64,000 nt of DNA from the NCBI RefSeq assembly GCF_019145435.1, contig NZ_JAHSTS010000001.1:2618001-2682000 (forward strand). Reading direction: 5' to 3'. A program made the translations under genes and the position numbers. Origin of the DNA: Pseudomonas ekonensis. Its GTDB lineage: Bacteria; Pseudomonadota; Gammaproteobacteria; Pseudomonadales; Pseudomonadaceae. Every line of letters starts with the position of its first letter. Within the stretch, counting starts at the first letter, position 1. Below the pieces are notes generated by a model that had not been told where the DNA came from, made no database searches, and worked only from the letters and a program-made list of their open reading frames with translations. Below, in pieces: positions 47,563-56,683 of this stretch.

Positions 47563-49416
47563 ATGCTTCGCGTGTTTGAACGAATGCTGGATCCTTTCCC
47601 ACCCGATGAGGCACCGCCTCCGCCGGTAGGCCTGGCTCGGTTCCTGTGGGCCTGCACCCGCGGCGCCCGGGGTTATGTCCTTGCGCTCGCCCTGCTGAGC
47701 GCCGGTGTGTCGGTGTACGAAGCCTGGCTGTTCGCCTTTCTCGGGCAAGTCGTGGATCTGCTCGCCACCTGGCAGGCCGGCGGCGCGGTGAGCGACCAGG
47801 AAACACAAGTGCTGTGGGGCATCGGCGTCGTGTTGCTCACCAGCGTCGGGCTGGTGGCCCTGCGCACGATGGTGCAGCACCAGATACTGGCGATCAACCT
47901 GCCGCTGAGACTGCGCTGGGACTTCCACCGGCTGATGCTGCGCCAGAGCCTTTCATTCTTCGCCGATGAGTTTGCCGGCCGTGTCACGACCAAGGTGATG
48001 CAAACGGCGCTGTCCGTGCGGGAAGTCTTGTTCACCGTCATCGAAATCGCCCCCGGCATCGGGGTCTACTTCATTGCGATCATCGCCCTGGCCGGCGGCT
48101 TCGATCTCAAGCTCATGCTGCCGTTCATCGCGTGGGTCGCCCTGTTCGGGCTGGCCATGCTGTATTTCGTACCGCGCCTGGGGCAAGTCGGGCAGGAGCA
48201 GGCCCACGCCCGGTCCTCGATGACAGGACGGGTTTCGGACGCCTACAGCAACATCACCACCGTCAAACTGTTCTCCCACTCCAAACGGGAGGCCCATTTC
48301 GCACGCGCGGCGATGGAGGACTTCAAGCAGACCGGGTTTCGCCAGATGCGCCTGGTCAGCCAGTTCGAGATCGTCAACCAGGCGTTGGTGGTGGCGCTGA
48401 TACTCGGCGCCGGCGGTTATTCGCTGTGGCTGTGGCACCACGGCGAAGTCGGCACCGGGGCGGTCGCCGCGATCACCGCCATGGCGTTGCGCATCAATGG
48501 CATGTCGCACTGGATCATGTGGCAAATGACATCGCTGTTCGAAAACATCGGCACCGTTCAAGACGGCATGGCCACCCTGACCCGCGGGCCAAAGGTGCAA
48601 GATGCGCCGAACGCAGGCGTGCTGGTGCCCTTCGGCGGCGCAGTGACCTTCGACAAGGTGCGTTTCACCTACAACGGCGAACGCCAGGTCTTCGACGGAC
48701 TGAGCCTGAACATCCGCCCGGGCGAAAAGATCGGCTTGGTAGGCCGCTCCGGCGCCGGCAAGTCGACGCTGATCAATCTGCTGCTGCGTTTCCATGACGT
48801 CGACAGCGGCGAGATCCGCATCGACGGGCAGAACATCGCCAAAGTCACCCAGGACAGCCTGCGCAGCGCCATCGGCATGGTCACGCAAGACACCTCCCTG
48901 CTCCATCGCTCCATCCGCGACAACATCGCCTACGGCCGGCCGGACGCGACCGATGAGCAGATCCGCCTGGCCGCCGCCAACGCCCAGGCCGACGGTTTCA
49001 TCCGCCAGTTGAGCGACCGGCAAGGCCACACCGGCTACGACACCCTGGTGGGCGAGCGCGGCATCAAGCTGTCCGGCGGCCAACGCCAGCGCATCGCCAT
49101 TGCCCGCGTGATGCTGAAGAACGCCCCGATCCTGTTGCTCGACGAGGCCACGAGTGCCCTGGATTCGGAAGTCGAAGTCGCCATCCAGGAAAGCCTCGAC
49201 GAAATGATGCAGGGCAAGACCGTCATCGCCATCGCACACAGGCTGTCCACGATCGCGGCCATGGATCGCCTGATTGTCATGGACGAGGGGCGTATCGTCG
49301 AACAAGGCACCCACGCCGAACTGCTCGAGAGGAACGGCATCTATGCCCGGCTCTGGCAGCATCAAAGCGGTGGGTTCCTGGGTGAAGACCAAGGGTTGGC
49401 GCAGGCGATGGAATAG
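47563..49416 (+). CDS. ABC exporter, fused membrane and ATPase domains
   Basis: 617 residues. An N-terminal six-helix ABC membrane domain (about 35-340) is followed by an ATPase domain with Walker A GRSGAGKST, signature [16 protein letters not shown], Walker B ILLLDEATSALD and H-loop IAHRLST. This is the MsbA/lipid-or-multidrug half-transporter layout; it should dimerise in the inner membrane. The ATG at 47563 has a strong GGAGG site. Substrate unknown. Confidence 0.9.
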   Translation: MLRVFERMLDPFPPDEAPPPPVGLARFLWACTRGARGYVLALALLSAGVSVYEAWLFAFLGQVVDLLATWQAGGAVSDQETQVLWGIGVVLLTSVGLVALRTMVQHQILAINLPLRLRWDFHRLMLRQSLSFFADEFAGRVTTKVMQTALSVREVLFTVIEIAPGIGVYFIAIIALAGGFDLKLMLPFIAWVALFGLAMLYFVPRLGQVGQEQAHARSSMTGRVSDAYSNITTVKLFSHSKREAHFARAAMEDFKQTGFRQMRLVSQFEIVNQALVVALILGAGGYSLWLWHHGEVGTGAVAAITAMALRINGMSHWIMWQMTSLFENIGTVQDGMATLTRGPKVQDAPNAGVLVPFGGAVTFDKVRFTYNGERQVFDGLSLNIRPGEKIGLVGRSGAGKSTLINLLLRFHDVDSGEIRIDGQNIAKVTQDSLRSAIGMVTQDTSLLHRSIRDNIAYGRPDATDEQIRLAAANAQADGFIRQLSDRQGHTGYDTLVGERGIKLSGGQRQRIAIARVMLKNAPILLLDEATSALDSEVEVAIQESLDEMMQGKTVIAIAHRLSTIAAMDRLIVMDEGRIVEQGTHAELLERNGIYARLWQHQSGGFLGEDQGLAQAME

Positions 49417-49424
49417 ATGAGCGA

Positions 49425-49862
49425 TCAGCGGCTCAGGAACTTCACAAAAATCAGTTCAGGGTCGCCCGGATCGAGATTCTCGACGACGCCGCTCGCCTGA
49501 AACCCGGACTGCGCCAGCAACTGGCGCATGGGGACGTTCGACGCATTGGTAGACGTGAAGATTTTCTCAGCGCCCGTGACGCGCTCCAGATGGGCCACGA
49601 TCTGCCGCCCGACCCCGCAGCGCCTGTGGGCGGTGGAAACCACCACCAGCGAAATGAACCATTGCCCGAAGAAGCCTTGGTTCAGGCAGCCATAGCCGAC
49701 CGGAACGCGTGCGTCGAGTGATCCGAGGGCAACCCAGCACTCGGACGAGCCCACAGCCGTTTCGATCAATGCGCGGCGGCCGGCATCGGTTGCCGCCAGC
49801 GGATCGAGGCGGTAAAGGCTCTCCAGATCGCCCGGCACCGCTTGCCTGATAACCCTGTGCAT
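49425..49862 (-). CDS. GNAT-family N-acetyltransferase
   Basis: 145 residues of a single GNAT domain: VIRQAVPGDLESLYRLDP at the start, core motif VSTAHRRCGVGRQIVAHLE for acetyl-CoA, and a final SGFQASGVVENLDPGDPEL. The start is fixed by GGAGGGAAACG just upstream. The substrate is unknown. It converges with the ABC exporter, 8 bp apart. Confidence 0.85.
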   Translation of the reverse strand: MHRVIRQAVPGDLESLYRLDPLAATDAGRRALIETAVGSSECWVALGSLDARVPVGYGCLNQGFFGQWFISLVVVSTAHRRCGVGRQIVAHLERVTGAEKIFTSTNASNVPMRQLLAQSGFQASGVVENLDPGDPELIFVKFLSR

Positions 49863-49962
49863 AATCGTTTCCCTCCGGTTGGACAGGCGGGAGTGTACTT
49901 CAGCTTGGAATCGATGACGGTTCAGCGAATTGCGGAAGCACTTTCCTCTTTGCGGAACAAAA

Positions 49963-49998
49963 ACAAAAAGGCTTGCGTGAGAAGTCTCACGCAAGCCT
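49963..49998 (-). terminator. intrinsic terminator after tRNA-Leu
   Basis: A perfect 14-bp stem (AGGCTTGCGTGAGA and complement) with a 2-nt spacer, and on the minus strand a T-rich tail read from the A-run at 49960-49968. It ends the tRNA transcript. Confidence 0.85.
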
Positions 49999-50008
49999 TT
50001 GATTTGTA

Positions 50009-50095
50009 TGGTGCCCGAAGCCGGAATCGAACCGGCACGCCCTTACGAGCGGGGGATTTTAAGTCCCATGCGTCTACCAGTTTCGCCATTCGGGC
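50009..50095 (-). tRNA. tRNA-Leu (anticodon UAA)
   Basis: 87 nt including encoded CCA. On the minus strand it begins GCCCGAATGGCG, has anticodon TAA in GGACTTAAAATCC, a long variable arm as expected for leucine, the T-arm GGTTCGATTCC, and ends CGGGCACCA. Confidence 0.95.
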
Positions 50096-50246
50096 GGTAG
50101 CGCGGTGTCGCTTTGTGTCTTTGCCCTTCTCCCGATCCGGCAGAAAGAGCGGCTGCACAGCAGACGGGGAAATATATACATCACTTCCCTGTGAAGCAAG
50201 TTGGCATAAGCCGTTTTCAGGTCTCAATGTTGCCAGCGCTGAAAAT

Positions 50247-50282
50247 AAAAAAGCTCCGTAAATCATGGATCTACGGAGCTTA
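50247..50282 (-). terminator. intrinsic terminator between tRNA-Cys and tRNA-Leu
   Basis: On the minus strand, AAGCTCCGTA pairs with TACGGAGCTT around an 11-nt loop and is followed by a T-run. It suggests tRNA-Leu can be transcribed separately from the Gly-Cys pair. Confidence 0.75.
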
Positions 50283-50289
50283 TTTAAAG

Positions 50290-50363
50290 TGGAGGCCGAG
50301 GTCGGAATCGAACCGGCGTAGGTGGATTTGCAATCCACTGCATAACCATTTTGCTACTCGGCC
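50290..50363 (-). tRNA. tRNA-Cys (anticodon GCA)
   Basis: 74 nt with encoded CCA. Begins GGCCGAGTAGC on the minus strand, anticodon GCA in GGATTGCAAATCC, T-arm GGTTCGATTCC, ends CGGCCTCCA. Confidence 0.95.
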
Positions 50364-50409
50364 TCAAAACATTTGCTGTCTAGTAGCACAACAACAAACG
50401 TGTACAAAT

Positions 50410-50485
<76 letters not shown>

Positions 50486-50545
50486 TTGGTGTGGCGCATT
50501 CTATAGATTTAAGAAGCGCCGTCAACCCTTTGATTCAAAAAAGTT

Positions 50546-51112
50546 TTATTTTTTTTCCACATCGGTCTTCAGGTGTGGCCAGGCAGCCCGCAGGTACTGA
50601 ACCATCGACCACAGCGTCAGGCCGGCGGAGACCATCAGCAAGGCGTAGCCCAGCAGGACCCAGAAGCTGAAGTCCTTCGGATTGGCCAGCAGGATGACCA
50701 GCGCGAGCATCTGCGCGGCGGTTTTCCATTTGCCCAGGTTCGAGACGGCGACATGGGCGCGGGCGCCCAGCTCCGCCATCCACTCGCGCAGCGCCGAGAC
50801 GACGATTTCGCGGCCGATGATGACGGCGGCCGGCAGCGTCAGCCAGAAGTTGCCGTGTTCCTGCACCAGCAGCACCAGGGCCACCGCCACCATGAGCTTG
50901 TCGGCCACCGGATCGAGGAACGCCCCGAACGGTGTGCTTTGCTTCAGGCGGCGAGCCAGGTACCCGTCAAGCCAGTCGGTTGCCGCAGCGAAGGCGAACA
51001 CCGAGCTCGAAGCCAGGTAGCTCCACTGGTAAGGCAAATAGAACAGCAAAATGAAGATCGGGATGAGCAGGACGCGGAGTACGGTGATCAGGTTTGGGAT
51101 ATTCATCGACAC
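50546..51112 (-). CDS. pgsA: CDP-diacylglycerol-glycerol-3-phosphate 3-phosphatidyltransferase
   Basis: Makes phosphatidylglycerol phosphate at the inner membrane. 188 residues with several membrane helices and the full CDP-alcohol phosphotransferase motif [18 protein letters not shown] plus FLDPVADK (D-x2-D-G-x2-A-R-x8-G-x3-D-x3-D). It follows uvrC by 26 bp on the same strand. The ribosome-binding site is weak, suggesting translation depends on the upstream gene. Confidence 0.96.
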   Translation of the reverse strand: MSMNIPNLITVLRVLLIPIFILLFYLPYQWSYLASSSVFAFAAATDWLDGYLARRLKQSTPFGAFLDPVADKLMVAVALVLLVQEHGNFWLTLPAAVIIGREIVVSALREWMAELGARAHVAVSNLGKWKTAAQMLALVILLANPKDFSFWVLLGYALLMVSAGLTLWSMVQYLRAAWPHLKTDVEKK

Positions 51113-51138
51113 AACTGGCTACGAGGTGAATGGGCATA

Positions 51139-52962
51139 TTACTCACTATGCAGGTTCGCATAAATCGACTCTGCAAGCTTTTTGCTGATGCCCGGTGCTT
51201 TGGCGATTTCTTCGATGCTTGCACGAGACAGCTCCTGCAATCCACCAAAATGTTTCAGCAAGTCGCGGCGGCGGGTCGGCCCTACCCCGGCGACGCCTTC
51301 CAGCGTCGAGGTGCGGCGGGCCTTGCCGCGCCGGGCCCGGTGGCCGGTGATCGCAAACCGGTGGGCTTCGTCGCGGATCTGCTGGATCAGGTGCAGCGCC
51401 GGCGAGTCGCCGCGCAAGGTGAACTCATGCGCCGCATCATTCAGATACAAAGTCTCGAAGCCTGCCTTGCGGGTCGCGCCCTTGGCCACCCCGAGCAGGA
51501 TCAGGTCCGGCACGGCCAGTTCGTTCAGCACGTCGCGGGCCATCGACAGCTGCCCCTTGCCGCCGTCCACCAACAGGATGTCCGGCAACTTGCCCTCCCC
51601 GTCCTTCAGCTTGCTGAAGCGCCGGGTCAGGGCCTGGTGCATGGCGGCATAGTCGTCACCGGCCGTCACGCCTTCGATGTTGTAGCGCCGGTAGTCCGAC
51701 TTGATCGCCCCCTCGGGGCCGAACACCACGCAAGAGGCGACGGTCGCCTCGCCGCTGGAATGGCTGATGTCGTAGCACTCCAGGCGCTGCGGCGGTTCGT
51801 CCAGGTTCAGCACGTCGGCCAAGGCCTCGAAGCGTGCGGCGACATGCTGCCGGTTGGCCAGTCTCGCGCCCAGGGCCTGCTCCGCGTTGGTCACCGCCAG
51901 TTGCTGCCAGCGCGCCCGCGTGCCGCGCACACGGTGGCTGATGGTCAGCTCCCGGCCGCGCAGCGTGTGGATCGCCTCGATCAGCGCCGGGAAGTCGTCG
52001 TGCATCACGTTGACGATCAGCTCGCTCGGCAGATCCCGCTCCGGGCTGCTGATGAAATACTGGCCCAGGAACGCCGACATGACCTCGGAGACATCCTCCT
52101 CGATCCCGACCTGCGGAAAGAAGTTCTTGCTGCCCAGGACCCGCCCGCCCCGCACGCTGATCAAATGCACGCACGCGCCGCCCGGGTTGACGAAAGCGGC
52201 GATGACATCGATGTCGCCGGTGCCGCCCTCCATGCTCTGCTGATCCTGAACCCGGCGCAGCAGCGCTATCTGGTCACGCAGCTCGGCGGCATGCTCGAAC
52301 TCCAGATTGATCGCCGCCTCTTCCATCGCCGTGGACAGCTCATTGGTCAACGCATGGCTGCGCCCCTCGAGGAACATCACCGAGTGGCGCACGTCCTCAG
52401 CGTACACCTGCGGCTCGACCAACCCGACGCAAGGCGCCTTGCAGCGCTTGATCTGGTACTGCAGGCACGGACGGGTGCGGTTCTTGTAGTAGCTGTCCTC
52501 GCACTGACGCACGAAGAACGTCTTCTGCAGCAGGCTGAGGCTTTCGCGGATCGCGCCGGCGCTGGGATAGGGGCCGAAGTACTTGCCCTTGGCCTTCTTG
52601 GCGCCACGATGGATGCTCAGCCGCGGAAACGGGCCGTCGGACAGGAACACATAGGGATAGGACTTGTCGTCGCGCAACAGGATGTTGTACGGCGGCCGCC
52701 ATTCCTTGATCAGCGTCTGCTCAAGCAGCAGCGCCTCGGTTTCGTTGGCGGTGATGGTCGTCTCGACCTGGGCGATGCGGCCCACCAGCGCGGCGGTCTT
52801 CGGCGCGAGGCCGGTCTTGCGGAAATAGCTGGCCAGGCGCTTTTTCAGGTTCTTGGCCTTGCCGACATACAGCAGGCGCGCGTCGCTGTCGAACATGCGG
52901 TACACGCCGGGGCGCCCGCTGACGGTCGACAGGAAGGCGCCGGAATCGAATGGGTCGGCCAT
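51139..52962 (-). CDS. uvrC: excinuclease ABC subunit C
   Basis: The nuclease of nucleotide-excision repair, making both incisions with UvrB. 607 residues: GIY-YIG domain ([26 protein letters not shown], about 18-45), UvrB-interacting UVR region (about 200-235), RNase H-like domain with [18 protein letters not shown] [10 protein letters not shown], and C-terminal helix-hairpin-helix repeats ([21 protein letters not shown]). Its start lies 2 nt after the gacA stop, the classic gacA-uvrC arrangement. Confidence 0.97.
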   Translation of the reverse strand: MADPFDSGAFLSTVSGRPGVYRMFDSDARLLYVGKAKNLKKRLASYFRKTGLAPKTAALVGRIAQVETTITANETEALLLEQTLIKEWRPPYNILLRDDKSYPYVFLSDGPFPRLSIHRGAKKAKGKYFGPYPSAGAIRESLSLLQKTFFVRQCEDSYYKNRTRPCLQYQIKRCKAPCVGLVEPQVYAEDVRHSVMFLEGRSHALTNELSTAMEEAAINLEFEHAAELRDQIALLRRVQDQQSMEGGTGDIDVIAAFVNPGGACVHLISVRGGRVLGSKNFFPQVGIEEDVSEVMSAFLGQYFISSPERDLPSELIVNVMHDDFPALIEAIHTLRGRELTISHRVRGTRARWQQLAVTNAEQALGARLANRQHVAARFEALADVLNLDEPPQRLECYDISHSSGEATVASCVVFGPEGAIKSDYRRYNIEGVTAGDDYAAMHQALTRRFSKLKDGEGKLPDILLVDGGKGQLSMARDVLNELAVPDLILLGVAKGATRKAGFETLYLNDAAHEFTLRGDSPALHLIQQIRDEAHRFAITGHRARRGKARRTSTLEGVAGVGPTRRRDLLKHFGGLQELSRASIEEIAKAPGISKKLAESIYANLHSE

Positions 52963-52964
52963 GG

Positions 52965-53606
52965 TCAGAGGCTGGCGTCCACCATGCCGTGACGAACCGC
53001 CAGCAGCGTCAGCTCGACATCGCTGCTGATCGAAAGCTTCTCGAAGATGCGGTAACGGTAGGTGTTGACGGTTTTGGGCGACAGGCACAGTTTGTCGGAA
53101 ATGATCTGAACCTTCTGACAGCCGACGATCATCAACGCGATCTGGATCTCACGCTCGGACAGGGCGTCGAACGGCGAGTCGTTGGTGGGCTGAAAGGACT
53201 TGATCGCCAACTGTTGGGCAATCTGCGGGCTGATGTAGCGCTGACCGGCGAACACCAGGCGTATGGCCTGCACCATTTCCGCCAGGCCGGCGCCCTTGGT
53301 CAGGTAACCGGCGGCACCTGCCTGGAGCAACCGCGTCGGAAACGGGTCTTCCTCGCACACGGTCACCGCGACCACCTTGATGTCCGGATGGCTGCGCAGC
53401 AACTTGCGCGTGGCTTCCAGGCCGCCGATGCCGGGCATCTTGACGTCCATCAGCACCACATCGGGCTTCAGTTCCCGGGCCTTGATCAGGGACTCTTCCC
53501 CGGACTCGGCCTGCCCGACCACCTGCAGGCCATCGATATCGGCCAGCATCCGTGTAATGCCTGTACGAACGAGATCATGGTCATCGACCACTAGCACCCT
53601 AATCAA
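52965..53606 (-). CDS. gacA: response regulator GacA
   Basis: The response regulator of the GacS/GacA system, which activates the Rsm small RNAs controlling secondary metabolism and biocontrol traits. 213 residues: receiver domain with phospho-acceptor Asp54 ([10 protein letters not shown]) and LuxR-type helix-turn-helix ([13 protein letters not shown], then [17 protein letters not shown]). The start codon is TTG with GAGG upstream, as described for gacA of fluorescent pseudomonads. It leads the gacA-uvrC-pgsA operon. Confidence 0.97.
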   Translation of the reverse strand: MIRVLVVDDHDLVRTGITRMLADIDGLQVVGQAESGEESLIKARELKPDVVLMDVKMPGIGGLEATRKLLRSHPDIKVVAVTVCEEDPFPTRLLQAGAAGYLTKGAGLAEMVQAIRLVFAGQRYISPQIAQQLAIKSFQPTNDSPFDALSEREIQIALMIVGCQKVQIISDKLCLSPKTVNTYRYRIFEKLSISSDVELTLLAVRHGMVDASL

Positions 53607-53734
53607 GCAGACACCTCGCGAAACGGTCTTATTGAGTTGCCGGACACCTTAGCAAAAAAGTACCGGACAGACCTAGCGAAAAGCCGAAGATAAAAAGTTT
53701 CAATTCTTCATCCAGCCCTTGCCGGGCCTGCGTT

Positions 53735-54178
53735 TCAGAGCACAAGCGTACTCGGATCCAATTCCATCCGCAGGAAACACTCGTCCTCGCCCTGCACGGC
53801 AAATCCCTGTCTTTCATACAAGTTCCGGGCCGGATTGCTCTTGAACACGGTCAGGCGCACGGCCGGGCGCCGTTCCTGACGCGCCATCGCAACAACCTGA
53901 CCGATTGCCCAGGAGCCCGCACCCTGACGGCGACAGGCTTCGGCAACCTGCAACTCACGAATATAGATCGCCCGCGCATCGCGGCTCAGGCTGAAAAAGC
54001 CGGACGTCACCCCGTCACGCACGATCAGCCAGTTTTCACGCCCCGCCCAACCCACGTCGAACCCTTCGTCCCGCCACAGCAGATCGTACTGGATGTAGTA
54101 ACGCAGCATGTTCCGGCAGGTGAGTTCCCGGGCAAACGCCAGATCGGCGGGGCTTGCCGGCCGTCGGTCAAACACCAT
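53735..54178 (-). CDS. GNAT-family N-acetyltransferase
   Basis: 147 residues. FDRRPASPADLAFARELTCR leads into a GNAT domain with IRELQVAEACRRQGAGSWAI for acetyl-CoA binding, and NPARNLYERQGFAVQGEDE at the C-terminus. It starts directly after the stop of the nitrilase-like gene (TGAATG), so the two are an operon. The substrate is unknown. Confidence 0.85.
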   Translation of the reverse strand: MVFDRRPASPADLAFARELTCRNMLRYYIQYDLLWRDEGFDVGWAGRENWLIVRDGVTSGFFSLSRDARAIYIRELQVAEACRRQGAGSWAIGQVVAMARQERRPAVRLTVFKSNPARNLYERQGFAVQGEDECFLRMELDPSTLVL

Positions 54179-54937
54179 TCACACCTCCGACACAGCGGTG
54201 ACCTGCCCCTGCCATGCGCCGGCCCGGCGCCGAGCGACGACCAGGCAGTCTCCGGCACCGGGCGCCGCGACGACCAGAGCCCCGTCTGCGGCCCAGATGG
54301 CGCTGCGCCCGGCCGACTGCCATCCGCCGGTCTCGCCGCCATGGTTGGCCATCAGCACCGTCATCCCATGCTCGCGGGCGTAGCCTTGCAGCAGGGTGCT
54401 GTCGGGGCCATAGCCCTTTTCGCTGATCAGCACGCCGGCGGCATAACACTGCGCGCCCAGCCGTCGGGCTGCGGCGGCATGGCTGGCATGGGTGAAGTCG
54501 GCGCAGACCGCCAGCGCGACGGTCTCGCCGCCGATCGTCAATGCCGAACCGCCCTGGCCCGGCGCGAAATAGCGATCCTCGCCCGTATGCAAGTGCTGCT
54601 TGCTGTAGACGCCCAGCGAACCATCGGCGCCCATGACCAAAGCGCCGATCAGCACCGGGCCATGCGGCTGCAACCGAATCGGCATGCCGACCGCCGCGGT
54701 CACCTTCATCTCGCGGGCGAGATCGCGCAACGGTTGCAACACGGCGTCCTGAGGATCGATGGCCAGGCCGGCGGCCAGCGCGCCCTCGTAGCCGGTGAGC
54801 GACAGCTCTGGGAAGACCAGCAGCTCGACGCCCTGCTCGGCAGCCTGCCGGATGAAGCCGCAGTGGCGCGCAATGTTGGCGCCGAGGTCGCCGTTCACGG
54901 AAACGGACTGGGCGGCGGCAATCGTCAGATCTGACAT
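54179..54937 (-). CDS. carbon-nitrogen hydrolase (nitrilase superfamily)
   Basis: 252 residues with the complete Glu-Lys-Cys triad: FPELSLTGYE, YSKQHLHTGE and VCADFTHASH. The fold cleaves carbon-nitrogen bonds in amides or nitriles; members include omega-amidases and carbamoylputrescine hydrolases, and the exact substrate cannot be set. AAGGA lies 6 nt before the ATG. Cotranscribed with the downstream GNAT. Confidence 0.88.
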   Translation of the reverse strand: MSDLTIAAAQSVSVNGDLGANIARHCGFIRQAAEQGVELLVFPELSLTGYEGALAAGLAIDPQDAVLQPLRDLAREMKVTAAVGMPIRLQPHGPVLIGALVMGADGSLGVYSKQHLHTGEDRYFAPGQGGSALTIGGETVALAVCADFTHASHAAAARRLGAQCYAAGVLISEKGYGPDSTLLQGYAREHGMTVLMANHGGETGGWQSAGRSAIWAADGALVVAAPGAGDCLVVARRRAGAWQGQVTAVSEV

Positions 54938-55090
54938 GGTTGGTCCTTGGGAATGGCTCGATGCCAGAGTGTGTCACAACGCCGCCTGCACTCAAGCGAT
55001 AGAGACTGACGCAACCTGTGATAGCAATTTCTGATTGCTGAGCCGCACAGGCCTCTAGTAAGCTCGGCCCCAACCTAACGGAGACACACC

Positions 55091-55219
55091 ATGTTCAACG
55101 TCCCTTCCCTGCTCGACACCGCCAGCGCCCTGCGCTCGGTTGCCGCTGCCCGGTCGGCTGACGTCTGCGCTCCGGCCGGTTTTTATTTTGGGTATTGGTT
55201 TAGCCACTGGCGCGCCTGA
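55091..55219 (+). CDS. leader peptide 1, aromatic-rich (attenuation of DAHP synthase)
   Basis: A 42-residue ORF with GGAG eight bases before the ATG. Its end reads AGFYFGYWFSHWRA: seven Phe, Tyr or Trp codons within ten (TTT TAT TTT GGG TAT TGG TTT AGC CAC TGG), then TGA. A strong terminator follows 48 bp later. This is the layout of a ribosome-stalling attenuation leader sensing charged Phe, Tyr and Trp tRNAs, ahead of the first shikimate-pathway enzyme. Residues 21-22 lie in CCCGGTCGGC, which recurs in the terminator's 5' arm. Confidence 0.85.
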   Translation: MFNVPSLLDTASALRSVAAARSADVCAPAGFYFGYWFSHWRA

Positions 55220-55266
55220 TACCCACAGGGCGCCCATATGAACGGGTCGCCCACCAGAGAATTCTC

Positions 55267-55304
55267 AACCCCCGGTCGGCCTCCCGACCGGGGGTTTTGT
55301 TTTT
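55267..55304 (+). terminator. attenuator terminator upstream of DAHP synthase
   Basis: AACCCCCGGTCGG, loop CCTC, CCGACCGGGGGTT, then TTTGTTTTT: a 13-bp perfect stem with a T-rich tail, placed between the first leader peptide and the second. The 3' arm could also pair with the repeat CCCGGTCGGC at 55150-55159 inside leader 1, a possible antiterminator. Confidence 0.88.
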
Positions 55305-55356
55305 CAGGCCCAAAGCTTTTTCCGCGACACACCAGACATTTTTGAGGAATCACGAC

Positions 55357-55509
55357 ATGAACTACGCCACCTATTACCGCTACGACAGTTTTACCGCCTG
55401 GCGATTTACCAGCCTCCGCTCGGGACAGCCTGCCGCCTCCGATCGGTCACCCCAAGGTGGCAAGCACACACTCGAAGCCAATACGGCCCCTTGTCGAACA
55501 CCCCAGTAG
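55357..55509 (+). CDS. leader peptide 2, aromatic-rich
   Basis: A 50-residue ORF with GAGGA eight bases before the ATG. The start, MNYATYYRYDSFTAWRF, has four Tyr, two Phe and one Trp in the first 17 residues. The remaining 33 residues look neutral. It ends 47 bp before the aroF start, and a stem (CGAGTG-GCGGG with its complement) fills most of that gap just upstream of the aroF ribosome-binding site. It may provide a second, Tyr-weighted control point, perhaps at translation. Confidence 0.7.
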   Translation: MNYATYYRYDSFTAWRFTSLRSGQPAASDRSPQGGKHTLEANTAPCRTPQ

Positions 55510-55512
55510 GGA

Positions 55513-55540
55513 CGAGTGCGCGGGAAGCACCCGCCACTCG
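55513..55540 (+). promoter_or_regulatory. hairpin between leader 2 and aroF
   Basis: CGAGTG, bulged C, GCGGG, loop AAGCA, CCCGC, CACTCG: an 11-bp stem beginning 4 nt after the leader 2 stop and ending 16 bp before the aroF ATG. No T-run follows, so it is more likely to act on ribosome access than as a terminator. Confidence 0.55.
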
Positions 55541-55556
55541 CCCAGGAAGCTTGAAT

Positions 55557-56627
55557 ATGAACTCGTCCGTTTCTGCGTTGCCGCTGTCCACCCTCGATTC
55601 CGCCAACGAATCGCTGACCCTGCGCCTGCCCACCTCGTTGCAGCTCAAGCAGCAATTGCCCCTCGGCAATGTCCTGAGCCAGCAAGTCGCCGTCCACCGC
55701 CAGGCGGTCCGCGCCATTCTCGACGGTGAAGACCACCGTTTGCTGGTCATTGTCGGGCCCTGCTCGATTCACGATCCCCGCTCCGCCCTCGAATACGCTG
55801 AAAAGCTCGCCCGCTTGAGCCATGACGTCAGCGACCAGATGCTGCTGGTGATGCGCGCCTACGTCGAAAAGCCCCGTACCACAGTCGGCTGGAAAGGCCT
55901 GGCCTACGATCCGCGCCTGGACGGCAGCGATGACATGGCCGACGGCCTGACGCTCTCGCGCGAACTGATGCTGGAGATGATCCGCCTGGGCCTGCCCATC
56001 GCCACCGAATTGCTGCAGCCCATGGCCGCCGGCTACTTCGACGACCTGCTCAGTTGGGCCGCCATCGGCGCACGCACCACCGAATCGCAGATCCACCGGG
56101 AAATGGTCAGCGGGCTGCCCATGCCGGTCGGCTTCAAGAACGGCACGGACGGCGGCGTCGCCATCGCCGTGGACGCCATGCGCTCCGCCGCCCATGGCCA
56201 CCGGCACTTCGGCATCGACAGCCAGGGCCACCCGGCCGTCGTCCAGACCCCAGGCAATCCCGACACCCACCTGGTGCTTCGCGGAGGCCACAAAGGGCCG
56301 AACTTCGACCGCGGCAGCGTTGCCGAGATCCAGACTGCCCTGGCCCGCCAACCGGTTCCTGGCCGGATCATGGTCGATTGCAGCCACGCCAACAGCGGCA
56401 AGGATCCCCTGCGTCAGCCCGCCGTGTTCAACGACGTGCTCGAACAGCGTCTGCAAGGCAACCGCGCCTTGATCGGCATGATGCTGGAGTCCCATCTGTT
56501 CGACGGCTGCCAGCCATTGAGCGGAACCTTGCGTTACGGCGTTTCGATCACTGACGGTTGCTTGGGCTTCAGCCCGACGGAACAGCTTCTGCTGCAGGCC
56601 GCAGAACGTTTGCGCAATCAGGCGTAG
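55557..56627 (+). CDS. aroF: 3-deoxy-7-phosphoheptulonate (DAHP) synthase
   Basis: Catalyses the first step of aromatic amino-acid synthesis from phosphoenolpyruvate and erythrose 4-phosphate. 356 residues of the class I-alpha (E. coli AroF/G/H) type: LLVIVGPCSIHDP, MRAYVEKPRTTVGWKGLAYDP, GFKNGTDG, LRGGHKGPNF and VDCSHANSGKDP are all present. Start at 55557 (AGGAAG upstream). Two aromatic-rich leader ORFs precede it, so attenuation control is likely. Which aromatic amino acid inhibits the enzyme cannot be read from sequence alone. Confidence 0.93.
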   Translation: MNSSVSALPLSTLDSANESLTLRLPTSLQLKQQLPLGNVLSQQVAVHRQAVRAILDGEDHRLLVIVGPCSIHDPRSALEYAEKLARLSHDVSDQMLLVMRAYVEKPRTTVGWKGLAYDPRLDGSDDMADGLTLSRELMLEMIRLGLPIATELLQPMAAGYFDDLLSWAAIGARTTESQIHREMVSGLPMPVGFKNGTDGGVAIAVDAMRSAAHGHRHFGIDSQGHPAVVQTPGNPDTHLVLRGGHKGPNFDRGSVAEIQTALARQPVPGRIMVDCSHANSGKDPLRQPAVFNDVLEQRLQGNRALIGMMLESHLFDGCQPLSGTLRYGVSITDGCLGFSPTEQLLLQAAERLRNQA

Positions 56628-56630
56628 ACC

Positions 56631-56677
56631 GGCGACGACAGCCTTCCGGATCGCCAGGGCCCGGAAGGCCCGTCGCC
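56631..56677. terminator. long hairpin between aroF and the convergent gene
   Basis: Nested arms GGCGACG and CCTTCCGG pair with CCGGAAGG and CGTCGCC around an 11-nt loop. There is no T-run, so it may be a structural 3' end for both convergent transcripts rather than a simple intrinsic terminator. Confidence 0.45.
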
Positions 56678-56683
56678 CCCCAG

